Positions 9,699 to 20,288 of a stretch of 64,000 nt of DNA are shown here, in pieces; position 1 is the first letter of the stretch, and each line of letters opens with the position of its first letter. Location of the stretch: NCBI RefSeq assembly GCF_000350225.1, contig NW_005178985.1, positions 180,691-244,690 on the forward strand. The letters are read 5' to 3'. Origin of the DNA: Chondrus crispus (taxonomy: Eukaryota; Rhodophyta; Florideophyceae; Gigartinales; Gigartinaceae). The position numbers were made by a program, and so were the translations under genes. A model generated the notes under the pieces. It worked only from the letters and a program-made list of their open reading frames with translations, searched no databases and was not told the DNA's origin.

Positions 9699-11476
9699 TC
9701 ATCAGATTTTACCTCATCCTGCTTAGCTCCTTTAAATCCTCCGGTCCCCATGAGTAGCATGTAGCCCCTCTCGGGAGCAATGACTCTTTCGGTCTTCACC
9801 CTTTCTCGGTACGTGGTCGTCAGGTGGCAGGTAAGATCTCCAGTCGCAACTATAGACGTTACTGGGCTGTGGCACGGTACATGACAGCAATTGAAACGTG
9901 TTGATTGTGACATGGCTAGAGACCTCCTAGTTCTCTCGATGGTTAAGTTTCGAAGCAGCGCTGGACCACGACCAACCACCCGCATATTACTTATGAGCAC
10001 TAGTATGCCTAGAAGCGTAGTTCCCAATATTATCATGATCCCTAGTAGGAACGGCGCTCTCACTGTAGCCACAGTTCTAGTGTTTGAGACCTGTCGCGCT
10101 GCTCGTGACGTGAGTCCACCCCTTATCCACTCGAGTCGCACTGTACTGACTGTCGCCGGACTCGCCTTCCACATGTCGTAGATCGCCCAAGCTTCGGAGT
10201 CGCGATACATAGCAAGTTGTAATGCCATCATGGCCCCTTGTTGCTCCGTCTCCTCTTGCCACAGCCGCACACGACAGGCGTAACTTTCGGCGTCAGTCCT
10301 AAAGTGGAGAGGTCGAAGACAAGTTACTAGCCCCTTCGGAGAGACTGAGAGCTTCATCTGCCATCGCCCTAGGGTCAACAAGATAGATCCACGCCGTGTC
10401 GAGACCACACGTGAAGCTCCATCCGAAGTGCGTGGGCTGTACTCCAGGCCATCTGCATCTGACTGGACATCGCCCCGGTCCGAAGGGGCTCCGAAGTACA
10501 CATCAACGAGTTCAGACTCGACTTGCCACCTTCTGTCCCTGGTCGCTGCCACTTCTGGTCTTAGCATCTGCCACGGTCGACTCGTAAACGGTCTACAAAC
10601 TACCTTCCACCCAGGGATTGAAGTGCCGTCCCCTCCGCAATTGACCTCGAATTGCGGTCTTGCCGGGAGCGATATCCTCAAAGGTGAGTTGGTGCGAGTG
10701 AGTGTGGTAAAAGCGACGGCTAGCCTCGTTTCCGACATGGCTTCTGCGAATATGGAACTGTCTATGTTTCCCTGTCCAATAATCTCGAGGACGTACTCTC
10801 CCATGTACCCAGAATAAATCGCGGTACGATTCCTAACTAACATTTTCCCAGGGGCTCCAGCGAAAGAGACATGGGCTAGCTGTCTAACTGCAAGCCAAGC
10901 CCCCTTGTTAATACTGTCGATGCGTTGCCAACTGCTGTCGAGTACATCCCTCTTGCGAAGATCGGCTAAGTCGTCAACGCTCGGCTTCGTCCCGTCAGTG
11001 AAGCTATAACGGCTCATCTCGGTGACCTTGAAATCCTGGAAGTAGAGCTCGCCTGCTTGGCTGGCTATATCCCAGTGGCCCAAGGACGTGTGGATTACTT
11101 CCAACTGCGGCAGCGCATGCGCCTGTTGGTATCCCGCTCCCAGCCGGGGACCTGCCAATACTTCCTTAGCCCCTGAGCCAAACTCTAACGCCAGATCCGA
11201 AACGAACAAAAGCATTGCCACCGCGTTGATCAACCAACGAACTTTCCAATTTTTTGCGTCCTCCTCCGCTACTAAAGAGCTTCGCGTGAACGTCCTGGAA
11301 CGTAGTTGGACTTCTCCTCCTCGCGCAACCACGCACCCGGCCGCACTAGCGCCAATAGAGCTCCACAATTTGCTCAAGAGGCTAGTCACGCCCACACTTA
11401 TGAACATGAATCGCGCCACGTTCCATAACGGTACCGGTACCGGGACCGTGTACTCTTGTTCTAGGAATCCGTACAT
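9689..11476 (-). CDS. Multi-pass membrane protein, main part (unknown family)
   Basis: 595 codons from an ATG at 11,476. Hydrophobic segments lie near residues 20-42 and 83-103, then a large polar region of about 370 residues with several Cys, then another strong segment (FLLGIMIILGTTLLGILVLIS) near residue 485. The pattern suggests a big extracytoplasmic domain between membrane anchors. I do not recognise the family; it may be lineage-specific. The frame closes at a TAA (9,689-9,691) exactly where a second open frame begins (next entry), and that frame contains another membrane helix. I therefore think this ORF is the N-terminal ~75% of a longer protein interrupted by a short intron, a single-base indel or an assembly error. 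No membrane transport motif is visible. Confidence 0.6.
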   Translation of the reverse strand: MYGFLEQEYTVPVPVPLWNVARFMFISVGVTSLLSKLWSSIGASAAGCVVARGGEVQLRSRTFTRSSLVAEEDAKNWKVRWLINAVAMLLFVSDLALEFGSGAKEVLAGPRLGAGYQQAHALPQLEVIHTSLGHWDIASQAGELYFQDFKVTEMSRYSFTDGTKPSVDDLADLRKRDVLDSSWQRIDSINKGAWLAVRQLAHVSFAGAPGKMLVRNRTAIYSGYMGEYVLEIIGQGNIDSSIFAEAMSETRLAVAFTTLTRTNSPLRISLPARPQFEVNCGGDGTSIPGWKVVCRPFTSRPWQMLRPEVAATRDRRWQVESELVDVYFGAPSDRGDVQSDADGLEYSPRTSDGASRVVSTRRGSILLTLGRWQMKLSVSPKGLVTCLRPLHFRTDAESYACRVRLWQEETEQQGAMMALQLAMYRDSEAWAIYDMWKASPATVSTVRLEWIRGGLTSRAARQVSNTRTVATVRAPFLLGIMIILGTTLLGILVLISNMRVVGRGPALLRNLTIERTRRSLAMSQSTRFNCCHVPCHSPVTSIVATGDLTCHLTTTYRERVKTERVIAPERGYMLLMGTGGFKGAKQDEVKSDDCT

Positions 11477-11479
11477 CTG

Positions 11480-12905
11480 GGTGGAGAGTTGATGCGCTTG
11501 TGCCTAAAGTTGTCTTCCTGCGCTTGATAATTGACCAACAGAAAATTAAAAGACGGGTAGAGGCATGGAGGTGGAAGTGTGGCGGTTGAGGAGCCTCTCG
11601 CCTACGCCGCCGGCGAAGCGCCTCGCCGGCGGCGTAGGCGAGAGGCAACGCGGGGGGAAGACACCGAGGTTGGCTTGGCGCGAGACCATAGGCGGTGACG
11701 GCAGAGGGCGGAGTAAGGGTCTTAGCTCTGTGGTAAATAAAGATGTAAAGTTCATGCCTTAATTTGACATGAAAGAAAATTTTCAGGAAAGGAAATGCTA
11801 AAAAGAGCATAGAATAGGAAAGCGTGGCTCGTTTTGCTCCTTTTTCCTCCAATCGAAAGCTTACAGCAGCTTCTGCATGACTAAAATCTGATATGTTGGC
11901 AGTGTCTCAGAGCCACCGCGCAGGGAAGCTCGTTGTGACCATCAAAAACAGTGCTCAAATCACATAATCCCAAATTTGACACAAGAATGATTGAGTTTGG
12001 CCCAATACAAATTAATGCAAATAACTACCCTCGTACTCGGTGTCAATGTGTGCTGCCAAGCACACTTTTCCCTTGAGCAGCAAGCCTTCGACGAAGGAAG
12101 CGACGGTGGTTCCTTGTGTCACTTAAGCGCTTTCTTTTTTCAATGCGCTCATCAGCAAGGGCGACATATCTCCGCATTGCAACTGCCGACTCAGCCCTCG
12201 CTGCGGAACCCTCACCTTGTGCTCTGCTTTTAGTTCTCCTTCCCTCGTTTTGTGCTCGTTTTTCTTCCCTTTCGTTGAGAGCTTGCAAAACAAGTTCGCT
12301 TGTCAAATGAGCTCCATTGCAGTACTGATCCTGACGCGCCCTTCGTCCTCCACGTCTGCATCCCTCAGTAAAGATCTCTGGCTTTTGTTGAAAGCAAGAA
12401 TAAGTTTCTCTACAGTAACCTCGTCACCAACTTTAAAAAGTCTGGAAAGCGATTACGGTTGAGAATTCGGGGCATTAGCGCACCAGTGACGGAACGCCGT
12501 TCTAATCTTCGAGACGGAAACTTTGTGCTTGATAGCTAGAGACTTGTAAGGGGTAGGGGACTCTCTCTGCCGATCGAAAACCGCTTCCCGAAGACGAAAC
12601 GTTTCGGAGTCCATCGTTGAAGAGGTGGCGGTTCTTTGCAGTTCTTTGCAAAATAGAAGGATATATAGTGTCGTGTGTCACGAAAAGGCGCCAATGTTTG
12701 AATCGCAGGGGAGTCCGGCCTTTGTCCATCGCCATAAATCGTGGAATAGGGGACTATCTTTGGAGAAAGACGAAGTTGTGTTAAGAGAACAGTGTTTCGG
12801 TGTCGGGCTTCGCGGGAAATGCTGGGCTGACGATCAAATTTTCGACATGTCAAATTTATCCGATTTGCTAAATTAGGGCATGTCCTGTTACACATTAAGT
12901 TAAAC
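11480..12905. other. Non-coding stretch with hairpin; no gene supported
   Basis: Short ORFs exist on both strands (for example 12,536-12,907 on -) but none shows a recognisable domain or good coding character. The notable item is the perfect hairpin at 11,593-11,646, listed separately. A duplicated word GCAGTTCTTT lies at about 12,637-12,656. Confidence 0.5.
11593..11646. repeat. Perfect 24-bp inverted repeat, 6-nt loop
   Basis: Left arm 11,593-11,616 (GCCTCTCGCCTACGCCGCCG then GCGA) is the exact reverse complement of 11,623-11,646, separated by AGCGCC. All 24 positions pair and most are G-C. It lies ~120 bp upstream of the minus-strand membrane-protein ATG, so it would sit in that promoter or 5' leader. 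Confidence 0.95.
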
Positions 12906-12907
12906 AA

Positions 12908-13557
12908 ACGGCATAAAGGGGGGGTGCCCTCCAGTCCGGACCAATGGTGCAGTATTGGCCATCTAAACCCTCATAGATATCCGTGCAAAATGATTTTAGA
13001 ACCAATAGAAAGCTACGATTCCCCTCTTTCTTACATGTTGTGATCATACACAGCCAATAGAATAAACTAACAGGAGCTGCCAGCAAGTACATCCCTTTGT
13101 AATGAAGACAAATTGCTCTAAAGATCGGACACAAATCATCCTATTTTTATTCAAAAAATTAAATCTCAATCTCTAATATTTGTCTACAGTGCATTCCCAG
13201 TACGTACCTCTTTTCTTCAGGGTCTGAATCTGCGCAACAACTGTGCGCTCTGGCATAGAACGGCATTGCTTCTGGACGTCCGGACAGACGTCGCATTTTA
13301 CTGTACACTCATATTTGGAAGGCCATGTTTGAAACTCCCGCCTAAACACAATTGCGGTGCGCGGGTTCGACTGGTAAGAATTATTTTTAAAAGTAACCAC
13401 GTGTTTTTCCGGTACGGCCTGCTGAAAAGAAGGAAACAGAGGAGGAATGGCTGGCCGGGGCAGAGAAACTCACTTTTCATGCCTGTTTACGAGAATTCCT
13501 GATTTTTTGATTAGAGCACTTTTGTCCGGAGTTGAGGGCACCCCTCTTTTACACCGG
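12908..13557. mobile_element. Candidate non-autonomous TIR element
   Basis: Imperfect terminal inverted repeats face each other. The left end carries GGGGTGCCCTCCAGTCCGGA (from 12,921) and the right end, read as reverse complement, GGGGTGCCCTCAACTCCGGA (ending at 13,544). The flanking TAAAG/TAAAAG and CGGCA/CCGGTG bases also match loosely, so the TIR may be ~35 bp. No transposase is visible inside. I could not fix an exact target duplication, so the borders are approximate. Confidence 0.45.
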
Positions 13558-13625
13558 CATACACCGATGGCGTGAGTAAAGAGACGTTAAATTAAAACAA
13601 AGGACAGCTTACAGTTATAACGCTA

Positions 13626-14040
13626 CTTACAGTAAATGTTTACTCCGTAAAATTCCCGAGTAAACCTTTACTCGCAAGCACATTAACATTCACTCGATGT
13701 CGAGTTGAACGTTGCCGGTAAACGTTTACTCGGTAAAATTCCCGAGTAAACCTTTACTCGCAAGCACATTAACATTCACTCGATGTCGAGTTGAACGTTG
13801 CCGGTAAACGTTTACTCGGTAAAATTCCCGAGTAAACCTTTACTCGCAAGCACATTAACATTCACTCGATGTCGAGTTGAACGTTGCCGGTAAACGTTTA
13901 CTCGGTAAAACTCCCGAGTAAATCTTTACTCGCAAGCAGATTAGCAATCACTCCATGTCGAGTTGAACGTTGCCGGTAAATGTTTACTCCAGAATTTTAC
14001 CGAGTAAACATTTATTCGCAACCAGGTTAACCTTTACTTA
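13626..14040. repeat. 86-bp tandem repeat, about 4.5 copies
   Basis: The word CATTAACATTCACTCGATGT recurs at 13,681, 13,767 and 13,853, fixing the period at 86 bp. A fourth, diverged copy follows and partial copies flank. Within each unit are alternating GTAAAyGTTTACTC and GAGTAAACCTTTACTC motifs, short near-palindromes. The middle copies are almost identical and the edge copies decay. Confidence 0.93.
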
Positions 14041-14912
14041 CGGAAAAAAGCGCGCGAAACCGCAACAGTCTTCTCGTAATGCTGCGAAAAGTTAGATTTT
14101 TGGGATACATATAAAAGCAAACCCGAATATTTTTGTTATCGGGCGCTCACTCTCATTACAGAAAACGAGACGGGACTCCCGGAAGCAATTTGCAAATCGT
14201 CCTTTTCGGTTTCGTCGGGCGATCGTTGTCATCCACTTTCGCGACTGTTGTTGTCCAGAATATGGGTGTTGTGGTATTTATCGCTCTCTGTTTCGTTTCT
14301 AGAGCGACACTACTGGATCTGATACTTCAACTGACTTTTTAGCCTCCGAGTTGTGTTTCATCAACAGGGGCAGAGGGAAAAGGAATAACGATCTGCGTGT
14401 GCCGGCGTAGAGAGGACAGGGACGACCACTAAGGATCCACAGCCGAGACGCAATCTGTCTCTCGCGGGGCTATAGCCACTGTTATTGCGAATGCAGACTT
14501 CTCGATCTGCGGATGAGACTGCTGTGGCTTCCTGCTCGAGCGACGGACTGGGTCCAGTTTAAGGATCGTCATCACCGACAGCGAGCCGGAACATCTTTGG
14601 GATTCAAAATGGTGTTGAAGGTGACGCCAATAACGACCCGAAGGTCAGCCGGTCACCTCCTGCGTTTTTGAAGCGCAATTGCCCTTTGTAGCCCAAGTCA
14701 CTGCCTTTTCAAATCTGGCAAACCGTAGAAGCGAAATATCTTCGTGCGCACAGCTACTGCAGCAGATAATATATAAGCACGGCTACGTTTCAATCCCTCT
14801 CCGCATCTCGATTCCCCAGTGAAACAAAACGTCGGCGTTGGAGGCGCCACCCATCGCAAGTATATTGCATGTGAAGGACACCATGCTGATTTTTCTATTA
14901 CGTAGAAGTAAG
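14041..14912. other. No gene supported
   Basis: About 870 bp between the tandem repeat and a solo LTR. A 69-codon ORF (14,133-14,342, +) has a hydrophobic C-terminus but no family resemblance. I see nothing else. Confidence 0.5.
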
Positions 14913-15531
14913 TGTAGTATAACGACCGTCGCGCGCGCGGAGAGGTTATTAACCGTGCGGCCGTGCACGGTGCACACGTGGGCGGGTGTGCTCACGTGTA
15001 GGGAGCGCGCGCGTTGACCAACCGGCCGTGGCGTGGCGCACGTGTACAGTAGCACACGTGTCGTCCGTGCGGTAGTCTGTGAGCAACACGCGTGTACAGT
15101 AATGCACACGTGTAGTAGCAGCGTCCGTGCGGTAGTAGTAATTATGGCGCTAGCTTTATAATTGTGTACAGTACCCGGCACGCACTAGGCGGCAGGTGCT
15201 GTATACTGGGACAGGTGTCCGAGGCGTCCCTCGGAAGGGTTAAGACCTGACACCCGTCCCCACCAGTAAACGGGGGCAAGCTCGTCCCCGTCTCTTTTGC
15301 GCCTACGTACGTCCGTTTTCGGTTGTCTGTCGCGCGCGCTGGCTTCTAACCCGTTACCGGTCCCTCCCGTTCACGCACCACGGGGCGACTGCGCGTAACC
15401 GGCCAGTGAGCCACTCCCTTTTCGCGAGCTCGTGCGATCGGTTTAATTAGCGCGTCGCGTCCGCGCCGCGTGCTCCCTCGCTAAAGTCTCCGCCTCTCAC
15501 CCAACCCAGGGCGGAGAGGAGTTATCCCACA
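14913..15531 (-). mobile_element. Solo LTR (gypsy family, diverged), TSD GTAAG
   Basis: Ends are TGTAGTATAAC on the + strand left side and, as reverse complement on the right, TGTGGGATAACTCC. The 619-bp body shares blocks with the gypsy LTRs at 38.6 and 51.5 kb: the GGTCTTAACCC...GGACACCTGTCC block, TAGAAGCC, and CACGTGT runs, all in inverted orientation. GTAAG flanks both sides (14,908-14,912 and 15,532-15,536). No internal sequence is present, so this is a solo LTR left by LTR-LTR recombination. Confidence 0.88.
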
Positions 15532-15536
15532 GTAAG

Positions 15537-15828
15537 CAATGATCACTTAAACGATAAAATAGCTTGACCCTTATTTAGAATTTGACAAGATCAAATATCC
15601 GCTGAAATATGCCTTTGAATGCACGAACAATGAGCTGCGATGCGACTGGAGAATCGAGTTTCACGGATATCGAAACTATGCGTATCATGAACGCAGAAGT
15701 GTATTTCTAACATACCGAATAGTAGTAAATTTGTTTGTTCGCTGTGTGCAAACCCTATGAAAATCGCGCTGTAGGTAAGGCATTCTCCTATTATGAGCAT
15801 GCCTTACCTAACGCGATTGTTCAAAGTC
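15537..15828. other. Non-coding spacer with small inverted repeat
   Basis: Holds an inverted repeat AGGTAAGGCA / TGCCTTACCT (about 15,773-15,809) whose flanks (AATCGCG / CGCGATT) also pair. No gene seen. Confidence 0.55.
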
Positions 15829-16287
15829 TCATTTTTGAGCTTCGAGTACCAAATTAGAGGGACTCGAAACTCAAAATCAGAATTGCTGCGAGGCATGGCC
15901 AGGGGGCGCTTCAGGGGTGGAGCAGGTACTGCACTGCGCATACGTACAGTATTCTCATTTTGAGTTTCGAGTACCAAAAAAATAAGACTCGAAACTCATT
16001 ATGAGTTTCGAACCTCCGAAAAAAGGGACTCGAAACTCATTATGAGTTTCGAAACCCCGAAAAAAGGGACTCGAAACTCATTATGAGTTTCGAACCCTCC
16101 AGAAAAGGGACTCGAAACTCAAAATGGGAATGGCGTCGAGGCATGGCCAGGGGGCGCTTCAGGGGTGGAGCAGGTACTGTACTGCGCATACGTACAGTAT
16201 TCTCATTTTGAGTTTCGAGTACCATAAAAACGGGACTCGAAACTCATTATGAGTTTCGAACCCCAGAAAAAAGGGACTCGAAACTCA
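15829..16287. repeat. Array of short palindromes (GAAACTCAT/ATGAGTTTC family)
   Basis: About 460 bp built from two alternating modules. One is a ~43-bp unit around the palindrome CGAAACTCATTATGAGTTTCG followed by an A-rich AAAAAAGGGACT spacer. The other is a ~145-bp unit containing GCATGGCCAGGGGGCGCTTC and CGTACAGTATTCTCATTTTG. Both modules recur. An inverted copy of the whole array is at 23,231-23,790 and fragments lie at 17,558-17,625 and 25,385-25,490. ORFs predicted here are only by-products of the repeats. Confidence 0.9.
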
Positions 16288-17557
16288 GGGCCAGTCCTAA
16301 CAGGCGCTTTTCTTTTCTTTTGTTTTCCTTCAACCAGTTGCGGTCACGCTATTGGCCGGATCATTTCATTAAATTAATCGCACGCCACAACGAATGCTAC
16401 ACAGAACCACTGTAATGCTTGGTAATTCTGCGAACTGGTCGAAATCCATTGGCTAAAGGAAGTACCAATCCACACCCAGTCCATATGCACACTACTAAAA
16501 TTCCATGGACTCGATGCGGTGCAGTGGCACTTGCAGTACAATGAAAGGGTGGAATTAAATCCAAATACGAGCACATGCAGATCAAAGCATTAGTTCTCTC
16601 AACATTACAAACCAGACACAGTACCTTCTCCCGCCATTTTATGTGCACAACTCGGCCCTCCCCCGCCTCGACGCCCACGTGAAATTTGCGACAGTCGTTT
16701 GCTAGCATTTTACACTCTGTTTAGGAAACGGAGCACCACCGGACGGCAGAAGGGTACCCAGAGTTCAGCACCCAGAGTTCAGCTTTTTGAAATCAAATGC
16801 CTCCTTGGCATCGATCATGAAATGGAGAGAAGCCGGGGAGGCTGCTCTCTAGTTCATGATCGATGATGAAGTGGCTTCGCCGAAATCCCTTTCCTGTGAA
16901 CCACCCCGCCCTCGCTCCCTCCCCCCCGCCACCAACCCCCCTTCCCCCCCAAATAAGACCACGTCCCCTCCTCCCCGCCACCCCCCTTCCCCTCAATATC
17001 CCCACGTCCCCTCCCCGCCACCCCCCCTTCCCCCCCAAAATCCCCACGTCCCCTCCTCCCCGCCACCCCTACCTCGCGCCCGACCACCACGCCCCATCAC
17101 CATCTTCCTCACCTCCTCAGTACCGTGACCAACACACATCCTCCGACATGCTATTGTCCCCGCCACCGCGTCATCCTCCTAACATCGACACCGACACAGT
17201 CTCTCCCCGCACCCTCCATCCCTTCCATATCTTTCGTTTCATATCTCAATCCAGCCCAGTTTTGGTCATGCACATCGAGGGACTTCATTATAGCAACAAG
17301 TCGTCCAGCTTTGCTTTTGTCGAGCTACAGGGAGTCAGACTGGGCCATGTGCATGCGCGAGGAGGCGTTGCTGTACCTTCCATGCTGCATGGATCTGCAG
17401 ACCGTCCAGACTCTGTTCCATTTCCGAGGAGTGGAACTATGGGATGGCATTACAGTAAAAACTACAGCAATGTGCTTCCGATTTTAGTGAAGAACTCAAT
17501 AAAAACGGGGCGAGGGAAAGGAAAAACGAGAGGAAAGTCCTTTGTTAGGACTGGCCC
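16288..17557. mobile_element. Non-autonomous DNA transposon, 15-bp TIRs, TSD TCA
   Basis: Perfect 15-bp terminal inverted repeats GGGCCAGTCCTAACA (16,288-16,302) and its complement (17,543-17,557). The flanking TCA is duplicated (16,285-16,287 and 17,558-17,560). Removing the element and one TCA regenerates the CTCATTATGAGTTT palindrome of the surrounding array, which is direct proof of insertion. No transposase is visible. The interior has a 13-bp inverted repeat (16,809-16,821 with 16,853-16,865) and a C-rich minisatellite (about 16,900-17,085, ~43-bp units with CCACGTCCCCTCC). A 3-bp TSD and GGGCC start would suit a PIF/Harbinger-like superfamily, but TCA is not its usual TWA target. Confidence 0.88.
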
Positions 17558-17625
17558 TCATTATGAGTTTGGAGTCCCCTCTTTTTGGGGATCCAATCTC
17601 AAAATGAGAATGCTGTACCCGAAAG
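17558..17625. repeat. Remainder of the palindrome array beyond the transposon
   Basis: Continues the 15.8-16.3 kb array directly after the DNA transposon: TCATTATGAGTTTGGAGTCCC, then CTCAAAATGAGAATGCTGTAC. It ends where the hydrolase fragment begins. Confidence 0.85.
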
Positions 17626-17633
17626 GTACAGTA

Positions 17634-17823
17634 CATGCTGGTTGCGCATGGGGTGATGGATGACACGATTCCCGCAGAGGACGCGTGGGAGGTCGGAAAG
17701 GTGAGCAGCAGGCTGGTCGTGGTGGTCAAGGGGGCCGGGCATGGGTTTTGTCGGGATGGTGAAGAGGGTCGACGAGGTGGTAATGGCGTCTGCGAAAGGC
17801 TCTCGTTCATGGCAAGCGTGTGA
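17634..17823 (+). pseudogene. C-terminal fragment of an alpha/beta hydrolase
   Basis: The ~60-residue reading matches the end of serine-aminopeptidase-like alpha/beta hydrolases. LVAHGVMDDTIPAEDAWEV carries the Asp of the catalytic triad and GAGHGF carries the His. The nucleophile elbow and the first ~200 residues are missing; the left border is the palindrome array. A gene fragment rather than a functional enzyme. Confidence 0.6.
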
Positions 17824-18971
17824 AAAATGAGGCACTGCGTCTTATTGAAGAGGAAGCAGAGGAGGATTGGACAAGGAACCGCGCTTTGTTGGACCGGTTC
17901 ATCTGGGAGATTCTACACAAGGGCATTGATGGGAATTTAATAGCGATGAATTACCGTGTTGACGAAGAGGGTGAGGGGGCATACGAGGGCGAGTCATTTA
18001 TGAAATGGTACGGCATGGATGATTCCGATCGTACTGTTAAAAAGGAGAAGCACCCTGTACCGGGAGGCAAGAAGGAAGTCTCCAAGGCTGAAGGCACTGT
18101 GACCGGCGCCCCAGCCAAAACAGAAGACACGATCGATGATGATGAGATATAGAGTTCGAATATTGGAAAGCCCTCTACACAGCAATGCAAGAAACGAAAG
18201 CGAAAAGTAGAAACCTCTTTTGCCGACTTTCTCGGCCCCAAGGGCCATGTCGGCAATCTCAACATGGAGGGTCTGTTGAGTCACATGCTGCGTATGCCAG
18301 GTGTGAACCACTCAATGTTCTACGTCGGTCACATGTTTACGCGAGTTTGTTGGCACACCGAGGATGCCTTTTTGAAATCAGTTTCCCACCTTCACATCGG
18401 AAGCGCTGACAAGACTGGGTACGCTATACCCCAGAAATACGCAGAGGCCTTCGAGACATGTGCGGCCGGGAATGTTTTCAATGGTCGGCTAGCCTAGGAC
18501 TAGCCTCCTGCACAGAGATCTCTGATGTGCAACACAACCATCTTTGATCAGAGGGAACTGAAAATCCGAGGGATTGAATGAGATCGTATTCAGCACAAGC
18601 CAGGTTCCTTTGTATTGACAGCACCTCGTGCTTATCATGATAGATTCAACTGCGGTTTTAATATCGCCGAGGCTGTGAATTTTGCCAACCCAGGATGGTT
18701 CCCAATCGGCCGACAAGCGTCCCTCTGCGCTCGCCGAGGGGCCTACGCTTTGATTATACCATACGAATACCTTCTGCTTCATAAGGCCAAGTCGCTACGA
18801 GATGCGCACTTAGCTACTACGAACATAGAGAGAATACCGCCACGCACAAAGAGCGATGCTCGTATCCCTTCCGGTGCGCTTGGGACAGTGATGGAAGAGG
18901 GGGAAGGAAGGCTGACGGAATACGCTCAGTCGACCAACTGCCGGATCGTCATGTTGAATGGCATTTTGTAA
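17784..18971 (+). pseudogene. Broken JmjC-domain histone demethylase-like gene
   Basis: The open frame from 17,784 runs through an acidic/lysine-rich segment to a TAG at 18,150-18,152. It then continues in the same frame with a KKRKRK basic motif and FADFLGPKGHVGNLN, followed by the JmjC core MPGVNHSMFYVGHMFTRVCW and HTED (the Fe(II) ligands H and E) up to a stop at 18,495-18,497. After ~110 decayed bases, a shifted frame (18,603-18,971) carries the second half of the JmjC fold, with PRAYHDRFNCGFNIAEAVNF, including the distal His. The closest resemblance is KDM5/JARID1. One in-frame stop and at least one frameshift make it a pseudogene unless introns are involved. It runs into the truncated RAD51-like gene on the opposite strand. 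Confidence 0.7.
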
Positions 18972-19525
18972 TTTTGGACTTGCTCGACCACGACTTTTTT
19001 CAGTAGTGTGCCCGCGGGTAGGCCGTGGGCGTCGCAAAGGTGATCCTTGATCTGGTGCATGCGGGCGATGTGGGGCGTCCCTTCCGTGAAGGCAACGATG
19101 GCGCCGGTGGCAGCGCCGCCGTGCTCGACCGGGGCGCCGGCCATGAGCGAGAGCTGAAGGAGAATCTGGGTTTTGCCAGCGCCGGCGACGCCGCTGAGCT
19201 CGACGATGGAGGCGGTGCCGAGCGGGATTCCGCCCCTGAGAAGGCGGTCCAGGGAGACGCAGGAAGTGGAGAAGGTGGTGGGGGATTGGAGGAAAGAGTG
19301 GAAGGGGCGGAAGACGGGGGCAGACAGGCCCTGAGCTTCCAGGGCCGCGGTGGAGAGGTAGGGGAGCAGGGCGGGCGGGAAGGAGCCGATGACCGGGCGG
19401 GAGAGCTCTTCTAGGATGGAGGCGGCGCCGCGCGCGGCTATGATTGTTTGGGCTTTGGAGATTAGGACGGCTTCATCGTCGGAATGCGACGGAGCGGTTG
19501 GAGTTTGAGTGTTTGTTGTTGTCAT
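18926..19525 (-). pseudogene. N-terminal half of a RAD51 paralogue (XRCC3-like)
   Basis: 199 codons from the ATG at 19,525. An N-terminal helical region precedes the RecA-type core: CVSLDRLLRGGIPLGTASI and Walker A GVAGAGKT at residues 112-119, then QILLQLSL. RAD51 paralogues work in homologous recombination and need Walker B and the C-terminal half of the ATPase fold. Both are absent, because the frame stops shortly after LLKKVVVEQV, next to the JmjC remnant. XRCC3 is the best guess from the SLDRLLRGGIP start of the core, with RAD51B/C as alternatives. I read it as a truncated copy; a missed 3' intron with exons elsewhere cannot be excluded. Confidence 0.6.
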
Positions 19526-20288
19526 CGTTTGACGGAGCTGTCGAAGGTTGATGCTCCAGATGGAGACGAGGTAAGGTTCATGTTTTGGTTTCACGGGCCG
19601 CAAGGAACGTGACCTGGGCTCCTTCGTGAGGAGACGAAACGAAACAATGGAAAAGGAGGATGAGCACGAATTGATCCGCTGGCAATCCCGGGGATCCCTG
19701 GCTCTGTACTGTACGTTGCAGACTTATCCACCAACAACGGTCATTCACTGTAATCTCACCCTTACAGCATGAAGCGACACGAGATATCAGAGATACTCCC
19801 TGGCATCAGCGGTTCGTCCACTTGGCCATACAGAAGAGGCTTGCCTGCGAAGAGGCACCCGCCAAGGTCATCGCTGCGGTCACCGTATCTCCCCGCTCTC
19901 AGTGTTTTTTTTCGGGCAAGCACGGGCAAGCACGGGCAAGAACGCGCTTGTTAAGACACACCCTCACCTATATTTTTTCGCCAGATGACCATCACGCCGT
20001 TACCCTCGGGAGCCCATCGCCATCACTTTCCAGTCACTCTTGCGCAGCGGCACACTTCTCCCTTTCTCCAAGACCGCCTTCCCTTGTTTCCCCCGCCCTC
20101 CCCCTTCCTGACAACAACTATGTCAACACCAGGCTTTGTATCGCAGCGCTGCCAGCGCTGCGGCCTGCTTCACCCATAGACCGCATCCAACAACCGCATC
20201 TTCAAAATGCTCGCACTTCGCTGGCCGCGCCCTCATCTCACTAACCTCGCTCCCTGCCCGCGCCCGCCCGACCTACACCCCAATCCAG
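19526..20288. promoter_or_regulatory. Divergent intergenic/promoter region
   Basis: Lies between the minus-strand RAD51-like ORF and the plus-strand HHL1-like gene. It contains a short tandem repeat CGGGCAAGCA (three ~10-bp units, about 19,914-19,942) and CCAAT-poor, pyrimidine-rich sequence towards 20,288. It would hold the 5' ends of both genes and any transit-peptide exon of the HHL1-like gene. Confidence 0.4.

Noticed and set aside
13626..14040. CRISPR-like array
   Set aside because: The 86-bp units are contiguous tandem copies with no unique spacers, in eukaryotic DNA.
16863..17663. 266-codon Pro-rich ORF
   Set aside because: Generated by a C-rich minisatellite inside a non-autonomous transposon and crossing its right end.
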